Below, in pieces: positions 17,728 to 23,490 of a DNA stretch of 23,490 nt (positions are counted from its first letter, which is position 1; each line of letters starts with the position of its first letter). A program made the translations under genes and the position numbers. The notes beneath the pieces are model-generated. The model made no database searches. It was not told where the DNA came from and saw only the letters and a program-made list of their open reading frames with translations. Where the stretch lies: contig JAVBUP010000065.1 of NCBI GenBank assembly GCA_031555175.1, positions 1 to 23,490 on the forward strand, in the 5' to 3' direction. This DNA is from JAVBUP01 sp031555175 (GTDB taxonomy: Bacteria; Bacillota_I; Bacilli_A; Erysipelotrichales; Coprobacillaceae).

Positions 17728-17750
17728 GAACGAGAAAACTCGTTCTTTTT
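17726..17750 (+). terminator. Terminator of tdk
   Basis: AAGAACGAG/CTCGTTCTT stem (17726-17734 and 17739-17747) with an AAAA loop, followed by T residues. Confidence 0.88.
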
Positions 17751-17759
17751 CCATAATTA

Positions 17760-17788
17760 GGATAAAAACAACGCAACATAGTTGCGTT
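17760..17788 (-). terminator. Terminator of the minus-strand lipoprotein gene
   Basis: AACGCAAC/GTTGCGTT stem with a 3-base loop (17770-17788). Read on the minus strand it is followed by GTTTTTAT. Together with the tdk terminator it insulates the convergent genes. Confidence 0.8.
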
Positions 17789-17809
17789 ATAAATATATAT
17801 TCAGTTTTA

Positions 17810-18340
17810 TTAGTTTCTTGTGAAAGTCCATTCTTTATAACCAACAACTACTGTAAATGTACTACCTTTAAGTTCAGATTTTGTTAAATTGGTTTTATGC
17901 ACATATTCCCCCAATGTGTCAATCTCGCTAGTACTTAGTCCAAACTCACTCATCTTAGTTAGCATTCTTAACCCAAGTGTAAATGAGAAATCAGATAAGT
18001 TATCAGTTGTTGCTACGACTTTATACAGTTCACCTTTTTTATACGTAATAGAAATATTTGTGTTAAAGTTAGCGAAATAATCGCCATTATAATCTATGTA
18101 TGCTTCTTTGTCTTCAGATGTTACATCAAAATTATATTTGAATGTTTCAAGGTCTCCAGACTCATCTTCTGACAATAGTGTAGTATTACGTAATAAGTTG
18201 GCAGCCTCATCAATATAATCAATTTGAGCTTGTTTATAAAGGTCTTTTAAAAATGTTTTAGATTTGCTTTTACTATTCGTTCCACCACAACCAGTTAATA
18301 TTACTGCAAAAATTGTAAGACTAATTAGTATTTTTTTCAT
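17810..18340 (-). CDS. Predicted lipoprotein of unknown function
   Basis: A 176-residue protein that I do not recognise. The N-terminus MKKILISLTIFAVILTGC ends in a clear lipobox (LTGC, Cys18), so it should be lipid-anchored on the outer face of the membrane. The mature part is hydrophilic and mixed alpha/beta in style, with an acidic middle (SEDESGDLETFKYNFDVTSEDKEAYIDY) and no further cysteine. The pattern loosely recalls small secreted alpha/beta proteins, but I would not name a family. AAAGGAGA lies before the ATG, and a near-perfect promoter drives it separately from the upstream LCP gene. Confidence 0.82.
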   Translation of the reverse strand: MKKILISLTIFAVILTGCGGTNSKSKSKTFLKDLYKQAQIDYIDEAANLLRNTTLLSEDESGDLETFKYNFDVTSEDKEAYIDYNGDYFANFNTNISITYKKGELYKVVATTDNLSDFSFTLGLRMLTKMSEFGLSTSEIDTLGEYVHKTNLTKSELKGSTFTVVVGYKEWTFTRN

Positions 18341-18358
18341 GTGATTCTCCTTTACTAA

Positions 18359-18387
18359 ATTATATATTAGATACCAATTTGTGTCAA
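18359..18387 (-). promoter_or_regulatory. Consensus sigma-A promoter for the lipoprotein gene
   Basis: On the minus strand: TTGACA (18382-18387), a 17-base spacer and TATAAT (18359-18364). Both hexamers match consensus exactly, so strong constitutive transcription is expected. Confidence 0.9.
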
Positions 18388-18431
18388 TCGAAATAGATAA
18401 ATATCCACAGTTTTTTCGACAAAATTACAGA

Positions 18432-18461
18432 AATAAAAATGCGCAATATATTGTTGCGCAT
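18432..18461 (-). terminator. Terminator of the LCP gene
   Basis: ATGCGCAA/TTGCGCAT stem (18439-18446 and 18454-18461) with a 7-base loop. On the minus strand it is followed by TTTTATTT. It lies directly after the LCP stop codon. Confidence 0.85.
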
Positions 18462-18465
18462 AATT

Positions 18466-20673
18466 TTATTCATCTTCATTTGTATCGGAATCTGTTGGGT
18501 CAGGCACATCATTATTCTCTACAAATTTAATACTAAATGTTCTACTAATTGAATTATTATTTTCATCGGTAGTTGTAATTTTTATAACATTATTAATCCC
18601 AGATTTTGTCCAATCAATACTTTCAGCTCCGGTAACTGTAACCTTAAAGTCATTAGTAACATCGGTGTTACCCTTCATAATCTTAATCCCCAGAATACGT
18701 TTTACCTCCGCATTCACATCAGAAGGAGTTGAAGAATAAACTACAGCATTACTAACGCTTCTTCCGCTAATTGATATCGTATCAGAATCGGTATTGCCAG
18801 GATTCTCAGAGCTACCTCCGGTCATAACAAAGGTTAGGGTATTCTTACTAGCAGTTATATATGGTTTGGCAAGTACTTTAGTACGAGAATATGGCGTATA
18901 AGAATACTGTAGACTTACAAAAGAAGCATTACTGTTAGAAATAGGATTTCCTGTGCTATCTACAAATGTACATTGCAATGATACTCCACTAACTGCATCA
19001 GCATTTTGTTCACACCATGTTTTAATTTTAGATAAAGAATAGCCGCTAAAGTCAGGAAGTTTAACAGGATCAATGTAATCAGTAGGATCAAGTGTAGAAG
19101 TTCCAGTTTCATCAGTTTTGCTTGGCTCAGGAACATATGGTTTATTAGCGTTAAAAGCAAATGACGGACTTGGCAAATCATAATCAATTATGCCTAGTAC
19201 TTGTTTCATACTCTTTGATATTTCTTCAATGGATTCTTTATAAGGAATATAATAATATAAATAATCCCCTAACCATTCAGTATAGAGGTTAGCACCATGC
19301 CCACTGACCGTCATACTACTTATTTGCAAAGCAGATGTTGAAGAGAATACAGATTTTGCACCAATATCAAGAATTAACTGATAGAATCCATACATATCAC
19401 TTCTTGTTAAGTTAGTTTGGATATTTTTACTTGCGACTGAAAGCAATCTATCAAAAGAGCTAATCACTTTTCCAGATGCAAGTTTAGAAATAATAGCTTC
19501 AATTACTCTTTGTTGATTTGCTCCGCGCCCAATATCTCCTTGTGGCAATGTTTTACGATGCCTACTAAAAGCTAATGCCTGCTCTCCGTTTAAAGTTTGT
19601 TCTCCAGCTTCAAGACAAATCGCATTTGGTTTATCTTTTGAATCTTGCTCACAGAACGCTTTTGGAACATTGACTGTCACTCCTCCAAGTTCATCGACAA
19701 TATCAACTACTGCAAAAAAGTTAACCTTAACATAATAATTGATTTCAATATCAAACATTTCTTCGATTGCTTGCTCTGTACAGTTAACACCACCAGAACC
19801 GGAATGCGTAATTTTATCCTTTACAGCAGAACGGCAAGGAACATGAACAAAGGTATCGCGTGGAATGCTAGTAAGTTGCATTTTCATAGTTTTTGGATTA
19901 AATGTAGCTAACATGATGACATCTGCATTAGCACCTTCATTTAGATTTCCAGAACGAATGTCAACACCATTAATTAAGATCGTAAATGGTTCGGAAGCGA
20001 TATTAACATCTTTCCTACCAGATTCAGTATCCATTTCTGTTTGTACAGTTAGCACTACCTTTACATTTGAAGAATAGTCTTCATAAACTTCTTTAATTGT
20101 TGCAATACCAGAAACATCTATAACCATAGCATCAATCGTTCCATCGATTAATGCCTCATATTCAGCTACATAAGTAGGGTAGTGCAGTTCATTATAGTTA
20201 GTAAAACTTTTATTCTTAAATTCATTTTTAATTGCTGTGTTAACTAATAATGAATCATCAGTTAAAAAGGAAATGTCTTTTCCAGCTAAGTCATCTAACT
20301 TAGCATAATCACTGGCCGCATTAACTACTAAATAAGATACATGATATTCTTTATCAGCTTGCATATCATCGATACTCTTAATAACTCTAAAGTAGTAGTA
20401 GTCAGCACCAAATACAACTGCACCTAATAGGATACTAATTATTGAAACAATAGTCATTTTCTTTATTGCCTTTTGGGAAGAAAATCTTTTATTTAAGTAT
20501 ACAAATAAAAACGATATTGCTAACCCACCTATTGTAGGTATTAATCTAGTTAATATAGGATAGAATGGCATTAAGAATAGTAGCAATATCCCCACGATAG
20601 TAGCAGCTAGAGTAAAGAATGTTCCTATTCTATTAAACCAAAATAAGAAATGATCTTTTTTTGTTTTTTTCAT
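18466..20673 (-). CDS. LytR-CpsA-Psr (LCP) family cell-wall ligase with extra extracellular domains
   Basis: Membrane-bound enzyme of the LCP family, which moves lipid-linked glycopolymers onto peptidoglycan. The 735-residue protein has three hydrophobic segments (about 12-34, 37-60, 71-94), then an accessory domain (108-215) whose pattern (LDDLAGKDISF and EYEALIDGTIDAMVID) resembles a solute-binding lobe. The LCP core (231-440) shows DVIML (Asp251), IPRDT (Arg272), DKITH, AFSRHR (Arg371) and GDIGRGANQQ (380-388), where the usual second Arg of RxxRQQ is Asn386. A PASTA-like module (538-618, LPDFSGYSLSKIKTW), an Ig-like module (about 645-717) and an acidic tail follow. Cysteines form three close pairs (280/298, 341/353, 554/568). 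Its ATG is 4 bases past the yigZ stop. Older names call this family transcriptional attenuators, which does not fit an extracellular enzyme. Confidence 0.92.
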   Translation of the reverse strand: MKKTKKDHFLFWFNRIGTFFTLAATIVGILLLFLMPFYPILTRLIPTIGGLAISFLFVYLNKRFSSQKAIKKMTIVSIISILLGAVVFGADYYYFRVIKSIDDMQADKEYHVSYLVVNAASDYAKLDDLAGKDISFLTDDSLLVNTAIKNEFKNKSFTNYNELHYPTYVAEYEALIDGTIDAMVIDVSGIATIKEVYEDYSSNVKVVLTVQTEMDTESGRKDVNIASEPFTILINGVDIRSGNLNEGANADVIMLATFNPKTMKMQLTSIPRDTFVHVPCRSAVKDKITHSGSGGVNCTEQAIEEMFDIEINYYVKVNFFAVVDIVDELGGVTVNVPKAFCEQDSKDKPNAICLEAGEQTLNGEQALAFSRHRKTLPQGDIGRGANQQRVIEAIISKLASGKVISSFDRLLSVASKNIQTNLTRSDMYGFYQLILDIGAKSVFSSTSALQISSMTVSGHGANLYTEWLGDYLYYYIPYKESIEEISKSMKQVLGIIDYDLPSPSFAFNANKPYVPEPSKTDETGTSTLDPTDYIDPVKLPDFSGYSLSKIKTWCEQNADAVSGVSLQCTFVDSTGNPISNSNASFVSLQYSYTPYSRTKVLAKPYITASKNTLTFVMTGGSSENPGNTDSDTISISGRSVSNAVVYSSTPSDVNAEVKRILGIKIMKGNTDVTNDFKVTVTGAESIDWTKSGINNVIKITTTDENNNSISRTFSIKFVENNDVPDPTDSDTNEDE

Positions 20674-20677
20674 TAAC

Positions 20678-21280
20678 TTAACCCCTCTTTTCTTTTAATT
20701 CTTGGCCAACAAGTTCGATAGATACTTGGTTACTTGTAGCATCAATAATATGTTGGATAACTTCTTTATTTTCAATATAACAATGAAAGACAATCTCATC
20801 TAAGAAATCCTTATCTTTCATTTGAATATTATATCTCTTTAGCACATTTTCTACAAGTGTTATTAAATTATAACCGAAGGCTAACTTATATATATCGACT
20901 AGTTGTTTATCGACAATCTCTGCGTTCATAATTGCTTCGCTAGCACTATTAGAATAGGCTCTAACTAATCCGCCTGCACCAAGTTTGATTCCACCAAAGT
21001 ATCTAACTACTATACATGCAGTATTGTCTAGTTTTTGTTTTTGTAAAACATTAAGTATTGGAGCACCGGCAGTTTTAGCTGGCTCTCCATCATCATTAGC
21101 TTTTTCCAATAATCCAATACGATACGCATAACAATGATGATTAGCCTCTGAATGCTCATTTTTTATTTGATCAAGTGTATTCTTAAAGTCATCGATATTG
21201 TTGCATGGGAAAAGAATGGTAATGAAAGTAGATTTATTGATTACTAATTCAGAGATAGTAGTTTTTCTTACAGATTTCAT
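20678..21280 (-). CDS. YigZ/IMPACT family protein
   Basis: A 200-residue protein of the UPF0029 (Impact N-terminal) plus DUF1949 type. The family signature DDGEPAKTAGAPIL and VVRYFGGIKLGAGGLVRAYS are intact. The eukaryotic relative IMPACT acts in translation control; the bacterial role (YigZ, YvyE) is not settled. GGGAGGG lies 5 bases before the ATG. It shares a promoter region with the divergent fba gene and is first in a two-gene operon with the LCP ligase. That pairing occurs in B. subtilis too (yvyE beside the LCP gene tagO/lytR region), so linkage between this family and wall-polymer genes may be old; I recall this and have not checked it. Confidence 0.93.
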   Translation of the reverse strand: MKSVRKTTISELVINKSTFITILFPCNNIDDFKNTLDQIKNEHSEANHHCYAYRIGLLEKANDDGEPAKTAGAPILNVLQKQKLDNTACIVVRYFGGIKLGAGGLVRAYSNSASEAIMNAEIVDKQLVDIYKLAFGYNLITLVENVLKRYNIQMKDKDFLDEIVFHCYIENKEVIQHIIDATSNQVSIELVGQELKEKRG

Positions 21281-21298
21281 AAAATCCCTCCCATCTCT

Positions 21299-21304
21299 AT
21301 TATA
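21299..21304 (-). promoter_or_regulatory. -10 box for yigZ-LCP
   Basis: Minus-strand TATAAT in CTCTATAATAG, 18 bases before the yigZ start. The -35 is AT-rich and weak. Confidence 0.55.
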
Positions 21305-21335
21305 GAGTAAAACACTGATAAAATAAAATATATAG

Positions 21336-21364
21336 TGGAAATAAGCACTAATTTCATTTATAAT
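21336..21364 (+). promoter_or_regulatory. Promoter for fba
   Basis: TGGAAA (21336-21341), a 17-base spacer and a perfect TATAAT (21359-21364), 27 bases before the start codon. Confidence 0.75.
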
Positions 21365-21391
21365 AGGGATGTAAGAAAAGGAGATATAAAT

Positions 21392-22249
21392 ATGCCATTA
21401 GTAAGTATGAAAGAAATGCTTTTAAAAGCAAAACAAGGTAAATACGCAGTAGGACAATTCAATATCAACAATTTAGAATGGACATCTGCAATTCTTGAAA
21501 CAGCTCAAGAAAATAATGCACCAGTAATCTTAGGAGTTTCTACAGGAGCTGCTAAGTATATGGGTGGATATAACACTGTTGTACATATGGTTAGAGGATT
21601 AATGATTGATAAAGGAATTACTGTGCCTGTAGCTATTCATTTAGATCATGGCCCAGATTTTGCTCAATGTAAAGCAGCGATTGATGCTGGATTTACATCA
21701 GTTATGATTGATGGTTCTCATCATCCATTTTTGGAAAATGCGGCAATCACTAAAGAAGTAGTAGACTATGCTCACATGAGAGGAGTATCAGTTGAGGCTG
21801 AATTAGGAACAGTTGGTGGACAAGAAGATGATGTTATTGGGGAAAGCATTATTTATGCTAATCCAAAAGAATGTGAAGCATTAGTTAATGAATCAGGATT
21901 AGATGCATTAGCACCTGCTTTAGGTTCAGTTCACGGTCCTTATGCTGGTGAACCAAACTTAGGATTTAAAGAAATGGCTGAAATTAATGAATTAGTTCCA
22001 GTACCATTAGTATTACATGGTGGTTCAGGAATTCCTGATGAACAAATCGCTAGAGCTATCTCTTGTGGAACTGCTAAGATTAACGTTAACACTGAATGTC
22101 AACAAGTATTCCAAGTAGCAGTTATCAAACAATTAGCTGATAAACCAGCTGAATATGATCCAAGAAAAATTATTGGTCCAGGTAAAGCAGCTATTAAAGA
22201 CATCGTTAAAACAAAAATGGTTTTATTCGGTTGCGTAAACAAAGCTTAA
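21392..22249 (+). CDS. fba: Class II fructose-bisphosphate aldolase
   Basis: Zinc-dependent aldolase that interconverts fructose 1,6-bisphosphate with dihydroxyacetone phosphate and glyceraldehyde 3-phosphate, a central glycolytic step. The product has 285 residues, usual for the FbaA type. The metal and active-site stretches are present: HLDHG, MIDGSHHPFLEN, EAELGTVGGQED, GSVHGPY, LHGGSGIP and KINVNT. ATG 21392 is chosen because AAAAGGAG lies just upstream and the product begins MPLVSMKEML as in relatives; an in-frame ATG at 21335 would lie at or before the promoter. A related sugar-bisphosphate aldolase (tagatose type) is possible but less likely. A GAAA-loop terminator follows. Confidence 0.95.
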   Translation: MPLVSMKEMLLKAKQGKYAVGQFNINNLEWTSAILETAQENNAPVILGVSTGAAKYMGGYNTVVHMVRGLMIDKGITVPVAIHLDHGPDFAQCKAAIDAGFTSVMIDGSHHPFLENAAITKEVVDYAHMRGVSVEAELGTVGGQEDDVIGESIIYANPKECEALVNESGLDALAPALGSVHGPYAGEPNLGFKEMAEINELVPVPLVLHGGSGIPDEQIARAISCGTAKINVNTECQQVFQVAVIKQLADKPAEYDPRKIIGPGKAAIKDIVKTKMVLFGCVNKA

Positions 22250-22259
22250 TTAAAAAGTG

Positions 22260-22284
22260 ACTGTAACGAAAGTTACAGTTTTTT
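22260..22284 (+). terminator. Terminator of fba
   Basis: ACTGTAAC/GTTACAGT stem with a GAAA tetraloop (22260-22279) followed by T residues. Confidence 0.9.
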
Positions 22285-22302
22285 GTTGATTCATGCAAAA
22301 TG

Positions 22303-22331
22303 TTGCAATGCTTACTTAAGTATATTAATAT
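22303..22331 (+). promoter_or_regulatory. Promoter with embedded palindrome for the zinc-ribbon gene
   Basis: TTGCAA (22303-22308), a 17-base spacer and TAATAT (22326-22331). The spacer holds the perfect palindrome TACTTAAGTA (22313-22322), well placed for a repressor. Confidence 0.65.
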
Positions 22332-22348
22332 AGAAAGGGGGATTTATT

Positions 22349-22915
22349 ATGGAGAAAAAATATTGTTATAAATGTGGAGTAGAATTATTAGAAGAACAGT
22401 CAGTGTGTCCATTATGTGGAGCGGCAGTTCCTGAAGAAATAGAAGTACTTGAGATTGAGCCTCGTGTTACTGCTGCTTATAAGACAAATGGCCATGTAGA
22501 TAATGCTAACCGCAATTATATTACTGGTATTATTGGAGGAGTTATTGGGGGGTTTGTAGCAGCAATACCATGGATAATCGTATATGTATATTTGAATTTC
22601 ATATGGTCATTACTTGCTGCATTTATCGCTATGGGAGTAGCATTTGGATATAAGTTATGTAATGGGAAAGTAACAAGAGCATATCCATATATCATAATTG
22701 TGACATCTTTTATAGTCGTTATTGTAACATCGTTAGTGATAATACCGCTGTTAATGTTTGTGCAAGAAGGATTTGGATTTAACTTTGAACTTTTAAAATT
22801 ATATTATATGCTAATAGATCGCGGTGAATTATTAAAAGATTTGGCGATTGCATGCTTCTTTACATGGCTAGGGATCTCAGGTGTTGTTAAATCAGAAAGA
22901 AGTATGGTTGAATAG
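22349..22915 (+). CDS. Zinc-ribbon membrane protein of unknown function
   Basis: A 188-residue protein that I cannot assign to a named function. The N-terminus has a classic zinc ribbon with two CxxC knuckles (Cys6/Cys9 and Cys20/Cys23: CYKCG and CPLCG). An acidic linker follows, then about four membrane segments (58-80, 84-102, 113-138, 163-180) and a short basic-acidic tail. The layout is that of the zinc-ribbon-plus-membrane proteins common in Bacillota, in which the ribbon probably faces the cytoplasm. AAAGGGGG lies just before the ATG. It is a single gene bounded by terminators on both sides, followed by the gene-free repeat region. Confidence 0.8.
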   Translation: MEKKYCYKCGVELLEEQSVCPLCGAAVPEEIEVLEIEPRVTAAYKTNGHVDNANRNYITGIIGGVIGGFVAAIPWIIVYVYLNFIWSLLAAFIAMGVAFGYKLCNGKVTRAYPYIIIVTSFIVVIVTSLVIIPLLMFVQEGFGFNFELLKLYYMLIDRGELLKDLAIACFFTWLGISGVVKSERSMVE

Positions 22916-22926
22916 CAAATATAAGG

Positions 22927-22954
22927 AGCGAAGCAAACTAATACTTCGCTTTTT
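22927..22954 (+). terminator. Terminator of the zinc-ribbon gene
   Basis: AGCGAAG/CTTCGCT stem (22927-22933 and 22944-22950) with a 10-base loop, followed by TTTT and further T-rich sequence. Confidence 0.8.
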
Positions 22955-22974
22955 CTATTTTGAGTTAAAAAAGA

Positions 22975-22991
22975 TACTTAATAGTTAAGTA
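22975..22991 (+). repeat. Inverted repeat TACTTAA-tag-TTAAGTA
   Basis: Perfect 7+3+7 palindrome. Its half-site TACTTAA is the same as in the palindrome inside the zinc-ribbon promoter (22313-22322). Confidence 0.7.
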
Positions 22992-23019
22992 AATGGTTGA
23001 AATAATAATAAAATATTGA

Positions 23020-23057
23020 AATGCACTTGCATTAAAGTTAACTTTATAGTTTATAAT
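23020..23057 (+). promoter_or_regulatory. Abutting palindromes and TATAAT box ahead of the repeat array
   Basis: AATGCA-ct-TGCATT (23020-23033) abuts the 14-base perfect palindrome TAAAGTTAACTTTA (23033-23046). A TATAAT follows at 23052-23057. TTGCAT (23027-23032) could be a -35, but its 19-base spacing is long. It reads as a possible regulated promoter for a transcript running into the array. Confidence 0.45.
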
Positions 23058-23083
23058 TTAAGTGTACAAGCAGTACAGTAAAC

Positions 23084-23490
23084 GAATAACTGCTTATTAA
23101 GAAGTTAGGTGCAGCTAGAAGTAAGTGAAATGATTAGCAATGGTTATATATGCAACTGTGATCTTAGCAACTCAGATATATTTCTCTATTAAACCAGTAA
23201 CAACTTAATGAAGTGAATACCTGCTGATAAATGCGTATTATGCAGTTAGACATTCGAAAATATGTGTTTTACAGGTGCCAAACTGCAATTTTTAAGGTAT
23301 ATCGCTAGAATACACTACCAACAACTTAATTAAGTGAATAACTGATGAGAAAATTTTTTTAACCAGCTAGAACTATGAATAACTATTAGAAACTGTGATA
23401 TTAGACATTGTGATATTAGCAATTCAGAAATATCATTAAAAATTAACATAATGACTTATTAAAGTGAATAACAGCTTACAAACACTATTA
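23084..23490 (+). repeat. Degenerate tandem repeat array, units of about 121-131 bases
   Basis: Units anchored on GAATA begin at 23084, 23215, 23336 and 23466 (last one cut by the window edge). CAG(C/T)TAGA follows exactly 28 bases after each anchor in all three full units (23112, 23243, 23364). TGTGAT(C/A)TTAGCAA lies 45 bases after that block in units 1 and 3 (23157, 23409). AACTTAAT-n-AAGTGAATA marks the joins. Sequence between blocks has diverged, and all frames have stops, so no protein is encoded. Unit 3 has an internal 15-base duplication of TGTGATATTAG (23394 and 23409). Confidence 0.8.

Noticed and set aside
18402..18410. TATCCACAG near the LCP-lipoprotein gap as a DnaA box
   Set aside because: Single imperfect site with one mismatch; no cluster.
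18466..20673. LCP protein as a transcriptional regulator
   Set aside because: The old LytR attenuator label does not fit; the catalytic residues and extracellular topology indicate a wall ligase.
23211..23475. DnaA boxes: the minus strand at repeat joins reads TTATTCACT, close to TTATNCACA
   Set aside because: The last base is wrong in every copy, unit 2 has a further change, and no origin genes are nearby.
23084..23490. CRISPR array
   Set aside because: Units are about 125 bases, poorly conserved and without short identical repeats or spacers; no cas genes are nearby.

Overview
The window is a gene-dense, AT-rich stretch of chromosome from a low-GC member of the Bacillota. It has strong Shine-Dalgarno sites, sigma-A type promoters, U-tract terminators, the standard genetic code and a frameshift-controlled RF2 gene. 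The gene order and protein style suggest Erysipelotrichia or a related lineage near the Mollicutes, but that placement is inference. No rRNA, tRNA, CRISPR array, phage gene or insertion sequence was seen.

Layout. Bases 1-3781 hold the end of secA, prfB (read through a programmed +1 frameshift) and a YitT-family membrane protein, overlapping or nearly so. Bases 3896-6831 are an ftsE-ftsX-M23 peptidase operon for cell-wall cleavage at division, closed by a terminator. Bases 6967-10887 hold a CtpA/CtpB-type S41 protease, a DUF1284-like cysteine protein and uvrB. After a 254-base gap comes cca-uvrA (11142-15331), so the tRNA CCA enzyme sits between the two excision-repair genes. Then follow murA, rpmE and tdk (15491-17727), with a terminator after each.

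Bases 17810-21280 form a minus-strand island: yigZ and a large LCP-family cell-wall ligase in one operon, then a lipoprotein gene with its own near-perfect promoter. The plus strand resumes with fba (class II aldolase) and a small zinc-ribbon membrane protein of unknown role.

The last 540 bases carry no gene. They hold two abutting palindromes, a TATAAT-like box and a degenerate tandem array of about 121-131-base units with conserved blocks at fixed spacing. The array runs off the window and is the least explained part of it.

Other points of interest are the absence of UGA as a terminator in all 19 genes (the only in-frame UGA seen is the prfB shift site), paired cysteines in three exported cell-envelope proteins, a multidomain LCP protein with a solute-binding-like lobe plus PASTA-like and Ig-like modules, an altered UvrB beta-hairpin, and a recurring extended -10 promoter motif (TGGTANNAT).
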